Shown piece by piece: positions 60,453-64,000 of a DNA stretch of 64,000 nucleotides. Positions within the stretch are counted from its first letter, which is position 1. Every line of letters starts with the position of its first letter. The stretch is from positions 62,001 through 126,000 of the forward strand of contig NQMI01000035.1 in assembly GCA_002270565.1 (NCBI GenBank), read 5' to 3'. Source of the DNA: Stenocarpella maydis. Lineage: Eukaryota; Ascomycota; Sordariomycetes; Diaporthales; Diaporthaceae. A model generated the notes under the pieces. It was not told the DNA's origin. It did not search any database and saw only the letters and a program-made list of their open reading frames with translations. The translations under genes were made by a program, and so were the position numbers.

Positions 60453-62379
60453 ATGAGAGCCGCCCGGCCTTTCTACCTGTCCCTCTTCGCTTTATGGGGC
60501 CCGGATGCTCACTGCCAGAGCCCAAAGAAAGATGATTGCGCTGTATGCTTTTCTACTACTCTTAGCCTGCTACCTGGTGACAGCAGCATCTCCCACGTAT
60601 CGATTTGTAGTCTCTAATGCGTCCCGACCCTACCAGATCTCTCCCAAGGCCATCGTCTCGGATGCTTGCGCTTCTTATTCTACCCTGGAAGACCTGAACC
60701 GCAAGGTCAAGCCAGCCGTCGAGGACCTGACCCACTCGACCGATTTCTTCTCTCACTACCGACTCAACTTATTTCACAAGACATGCCCGTTTTGGAACGA
60801 CGAGAATGGAATGTGCGGCAACATCGCCTGCGCCGTGCAGACACTTGATAACGAGGAGGATATACCCGAGGTATGGCGGGCCCACGAGCTGGGCAAACTG
60901 GAGGGCCCGTTGGCGAAACACCCGGGCAGGACTGTACAACGGGAGCGCCCGGAGCGGCCCCTCCAGGGGAAGCTCGGCGACGATGTCGGGGAGAGCTGTG
61001 TGGTCGAGTACGACGACGAGTGCGACGAGCGCGACTACTGTGTCCCAGAAGACGAATCTGCGACTTCCAAAGGCGACTATGTCTCACTGCTTCAGAACCC
61101 TGAGAGGTTTACTGGTTACGCTGGCGTGGGCGCGCAACAGGTCTGGAACGCCATCTACCGAGAGAACTGCTTCCAGAAGAGCTCGTTCCCTCACACTGCC
61201 GCGCTGGGCCAGTCTTCGCCAGGCCACGGCCCGGCTGCGCTAGACTTCAAGCAGGTCATCGAGGCCGCAGGCCGTCAACAACTGCTTGAGGAACACCGCG
61301 AGCAGAGCCCCAACACGCCCTTCGTTGCGAACACGGGCCTTGAAGCGGAAGACGAGTGTGTTGAGAAGCGAGTCTTCTACAGGGTCGTGTCTGGAATGCA
61401 TACCAGCATCAGCACGCACCTTTGCTGGGACTGGATGAACCAGACTACCGGCCAGTGGCAGCCCAACCTGCAGTGTTACCTGCAGCGTCTGCACAAGTAC
61501 CCCGAGCGCATAAGCAACCTGTACTTCAACTATGCCCTGCTCACTCGCGCGATCGCGAAGCTAGGCCCTCATCTGCAGGACTACACCTTCTGCACGGGAG
61601 ACCCGGGACAAGACGCTGCTACGAAAGGCAAAGTCCTCGCCGTGACGCAGGCTGCCTCCTCGGTGCCGGAGATCTTTGATGAGAGCCTGATGTTCAAGAA
61701 CGGCGAGGGCCCCTTTCTCAAGGAGGACTTCAAGAACCGATTCCGCAACGTGAGCCGCCTGATGGATTGCGTGGGGTGCGACAAGTGCCGGCTATGGGGT
61801 AAGCTGCAGACGGCGGGATATGGCACGGCGCTGAAGGTCCTCTTCGAGTTCGACAATGACAGCGACGACATCCCGATTCTGAAGCGGACTGAGCTGGTGG
61901 CCTTGTTCAACACTTACGCGCGACTGGCCTCAAGCCTTGACTCGATACAGAAATTCAGGTCAATGGCCGCGGAGCTTGAAATGAAAGAGGCGGAGGCATC
62001 CGAGGAGGCCGACGGTGTAATCCCAGATCGGGCGAAGAAGCCGCGTCATGTGATTGTGGAGAAACCGGAAAAGGAAGAGGAGAAGCCACCTGGCTTGGGT
62101 GCTGTGTTTAACCAGGAGCTCAACCACGTCAACATGGCGCTTCGGTCCATTTTCAGGAGCTGGAGGGAGCTCCCGTCATTGATGTGAGTGCTCGACATCC
62201 CCTGATCAAGGTTTCGGGGTCCGCGCTAACCCTCGAGCAGTTGGCTGTTTGTGAAACAAGAGACTCGTTACCTGTGGCAGAATTACGCTGGCCTACCAGT
62301 CACACCAAGGCATTGGAAGCTTGGTTGGAGGAAGGCAGGTGAACCCTCTTTGGACTGGCGGGAAGCAGACGAGTTGTAG
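60453..62379 (+). CDS. ero1: ER oxidoreductin Ero1
   Basis: FAD-dependent thiol oxidase that reoxidises protein disulfide isomerase in the ER lumen. Three exons: 60453-60542, 60637-62183, 62241-62379, 591 aa. Exon 1 gives a signal peptide (MRAARPFYLSLFALWGPDAH) and joins through the 94-nt intron (TCTAATGC branch site) to ISPKAIVSDACASYSTLEDL. Starting instead at an in-frame ATG inside that intron gives a hydrophobic leader by chance; the spliced start fits the family better. Shuttle disulfide: Cys90 and Cys95 in MCGNIACAV. Active site: Cys408-x2-Cys411-x2-Cys414 in DCVGCDKCRLWGKLQ. FAD-contact region: SGMHTSISTHLCWDW. The last exon adds WLFVKQETRYLWQNYAG and a tail. Expected to be under unfolded-protein-response control; I saw no clear element. 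Confidence 0.95.
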
Positions 62380-62645
62380 GGCAAAGACGAAGAGATCTCA
62401 CAGGATGTAATCAAGCATGGCCACACCTAGCGGGACAATACCCAGCAATAGTTTCTCTAGCAAACCGAATGCGCTCCCTATGTCACGCCACATGAGCAGT
62501 CGAGCCAGCACGCGACCAGCGCAACGCGACATGTGCTGAGGCGGTAGAGAGGTCGGCCACATACCTATCGCCTGCGTTCATCGAGGCGAGCAGCCGCCCG
62601 TGGGAATCCGGGAATCGACCAATGCGGGGAGGGGGGTGTAGCATT
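62380..62645. other. Convergent spacer between ERO1 and USB1
   Basis: 266 bp between two genes that point toward each other; both 3' UTRs must lie here. Nothing else seen. Confidence 0.5.
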
Positions 62646-63632
62646 TCAGATAGCGAAAAGACCATTGCCATCTCTGCTGCTGCTGCGCGCCCCGGGCTCT
62701 GGTAGCGCGATGTTTGTCACGACGTTCCCGATCTTGACCTTGACCCCGCCGACCGGGATGCTGATGCGCGAAAGGACGGCATCGCGGAATTGGGGCCGCG
62801 CAAAGATCTCGGCCGTCTTCTGGATGAACTCAGGCGTCGGCGCGGTGAAGGACCAGGCGAGGGAGACGTGGAAGGCGTCGCTGGCGCATTTGCTTTCGTC
62901 GTGACCGGGGTTACTGAGGCTGTAGAGCTCCGGCTGGCCATAGGAAGCCACGAGGCGGTTGCAAGCGCGCAGCAGGGATGAGAGGTGGTTGTTGGTCCCG
63001 CCTGGGCCGCGCACGCGCAGGACAAGAAAGGAGCGCTCCGAGTCCGGGCTGCGGTGCCAGGCCAGGTCGTAACAGACCAGGGCAAAGGCTGGCACGCAGC
63101 ACCGCGCGACGTCCTGGGTGAGGTGATGGAGGAAAGCATCCTTCTCGTCGGTTCGCAGGACAAATGGTCGGGAGAGGCTCACGTGCAGAGGCAAGGGGGC
63201 GCCGAGGTCCGAGATCAGGAAGCCAGCTAGGCCGTGGGGGGCGAGAAGCTGGCCAAGCTCCCGAGAAAGGGCTGCGAGGAGCGACTGAAGGAGCTGGTGC
63301 TGGGAGGAGGAGGGGTGCCATTCGACATAGATGTGGCTGGGCCAGTTGCCGTCCTTGTGGGGGATGGTGCGTTTCCTGCCCTGGTGCAGGCTGGGCAGGT
63401 CGGCGGTTGCGGTGCGCACGGTAGAGGCGTAGAGGTCGTGAAAAGAGGGAGGCAATGGTGGTAAGGCGCAAAGGTCTGGCGGCTGACGGGGTTGGATATC
63501 GGACTGGCGAGGCTCGACTTTGTGGCTTCGGCCTTGTCCCGGTCCACTTGCAGGATGATATCCAGACGCAGATTCAGCTGCAGACTGTGGACCAGAGTCA
63601 GAGTCCGAGTCCGAGTAGTCGACCAGTGCCAT
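62646..63632 (-). CDS. usb1: U6 snRNA 3'-end phosphodiesterase Usb1/Mpn1
   Basis: 3'-5' exonuclease of the 2H phosphoesterase class that trims and seals the U6 snRNA oligo-U tail. No intron; start at 63632 (MALVDYSDSDSDSG) chosen over an in-frame ATG 69 nt upstream because MxLVxYxxSDSD is the usual Usb1 beginning; 328 aa. Both catalytic HxS tetrapeptides are present: His150-Val-Ser152 in PLHVSLSRPF and His255-Val-Ser257 in AFHVSLAWSF. Also seen: GNWPSHIYVEWHPSS near residue 95 and NHLSSLLRACNRLVASYGQP. A nuclear role is expected. No anomaly. Confidence 0.93.
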   Translation of the reverse strand: MALVDYSDSDSDSGPQSAAESASGYHPASGPGQGRSHKVEPRQSDIQPRQPPDLCALPPLPPSFHDLYASTVRTATADLPSLHQGRKRTIPHKDGNWPSHIYVEWHPSSSQHQLLQSLLAALSRELGQLLAPHGLAGFLISDLGAPLPLHVSLSRPFVLRTDEKDAFLHHLTQDVARCCVPAFALVCYDLAWHRSPDSERSFLVLRVRGPGGTNNHLSSLLRACNRLVASYGQPELYSLSNPGHDESKCASDAFHVSLAWSFTAPTPEFIQKTAEIFARPQFRDAVLSRISIPVGGVKVKIGNVVTNIALPEPGARSSSRDGNGLFAI

Positions 63633-64000
63633 GACGGTGGGCGGCCACGGCGACACGATGGAGCTCACGATGGCGGCGTGGAGTTTGTATTGTTGGTCCA
63701 CGATGCGCAGTGATATGCTGCTGTTGTATGATGTGCCGCAGAATCAACTAGTCTAGCCGCCCAGCCGTGTACCTAGGTAGGTACCTAAGTTTACAGGCCG
63801 GGCTGGTTGGGCAGCTGCCGCAAAATGCAGGTGTAGGGTACGTGCTGATCCCCGGGCCCTGATGAGCATGACGTCGGGCTCATATCCTGGGTGGATCCCG
63901 GGATGGGCACGTCGACACCGATGGAACTTTGCTGTGGTGTGTGTAATACAACACTGCTACGCTGGGCATTTGTCCTGCCTGCCTACCTAGGTACATTGTA
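63633..64000. other. USB1 upstream region
   Basis: Promoter-side sequence with CCTAGGTAGGTACCTAAG (63771-63788) and CTACCTAGGTAC near the end, palindromic spacer motifs common in these fungi. No gene seen before the window ends. Confidence 0.4.

Overview
The window looks like a scaffold piece from a filamentous ascomycete, most likely a Sordariomycete. Protein genes are GC-rich, with short GT..AG introns of about 50-170 nt, one of 389 nt. They alternate sharply with very AT-rich blocks in which transposon proteins are still readable, but Trp and Gln codons have become TAG/TAA and Asp/Gly codons Asn/Arg. That C-to-T/G-to-A pattern is the mark of repeat-induced point mutation (RIP).

Layout. 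1-1.4 kb is AT-rich. 1.68-4.15 kb (minus) is a three-exon GH5 glycolipid/steryl glucosidase gene with a one-base frameshift. 4.85-5.77 kb (plus) is a three-exon cupin gene. 6.1-17.3 kb is AT-rich and holds a RIP-mutated Ty3/gypsy chromovirus (445-bp LTRs, TAAAT target duplication, chromodomain, an extra antisense ORF). A 245-bp broken copy of the GH5 gene follows at 17.3 kb. 17.5-20.35 kb is a GC island with one gene, a Ser/Thr-rich GPI-anchored surface protein. 20.35-47 kb is a nest of LTR elements: two Ty1/copia elements on the minus strand (target duplications ATTGC and ATAAA) inserted 56 bp apart in one older repeat, a third copia fragment, four copies of an unrelated 595-bp LTR, RIP-mutated gypsy gag, and an unmutated solo LTR (target duplication TAAAG). 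47-49.1 kb holds decayed coding sequence. 49.26-53.44 kb (minus) is a ribosome-associated Hsp70 (SSB type) split by about 2.02 kb that carries a GIY-YIG nuclease/C2H2 zinc-finger ORF. 54.3-63.6 kb is ordinary housekeeping sequence: RSC4-like double bromodomain protein (minus), CKS1 (plus), ERO1 (plus), USB1 (minus).

Assembly caution. Six isolated N bases (10946, 21329, 28252, 38873, 41529, 44613) and one 636-N gap (21943-22578) all lie inside repeats. In several cases the sequence right of the N restarts earlier in the same element, so some apparent duplications are unmerged contig ends. The target duplications allow the true copia structures to be deduced.

The most interesting locus is the nuclease ORF inside the Hsp70 gene. 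About 15-18 conserved codons of the substrate-binding domain are replaced by a unit with a GIY-YIG domain, two zinc fingers, a diverged direct repeat on each side of the ORF and a family of palindromes. It looks like a nuclear selfish-nuclease insertion, itself already damaged by one stop and one frameshift. The housekeeping genes do not form a pathway cluster.
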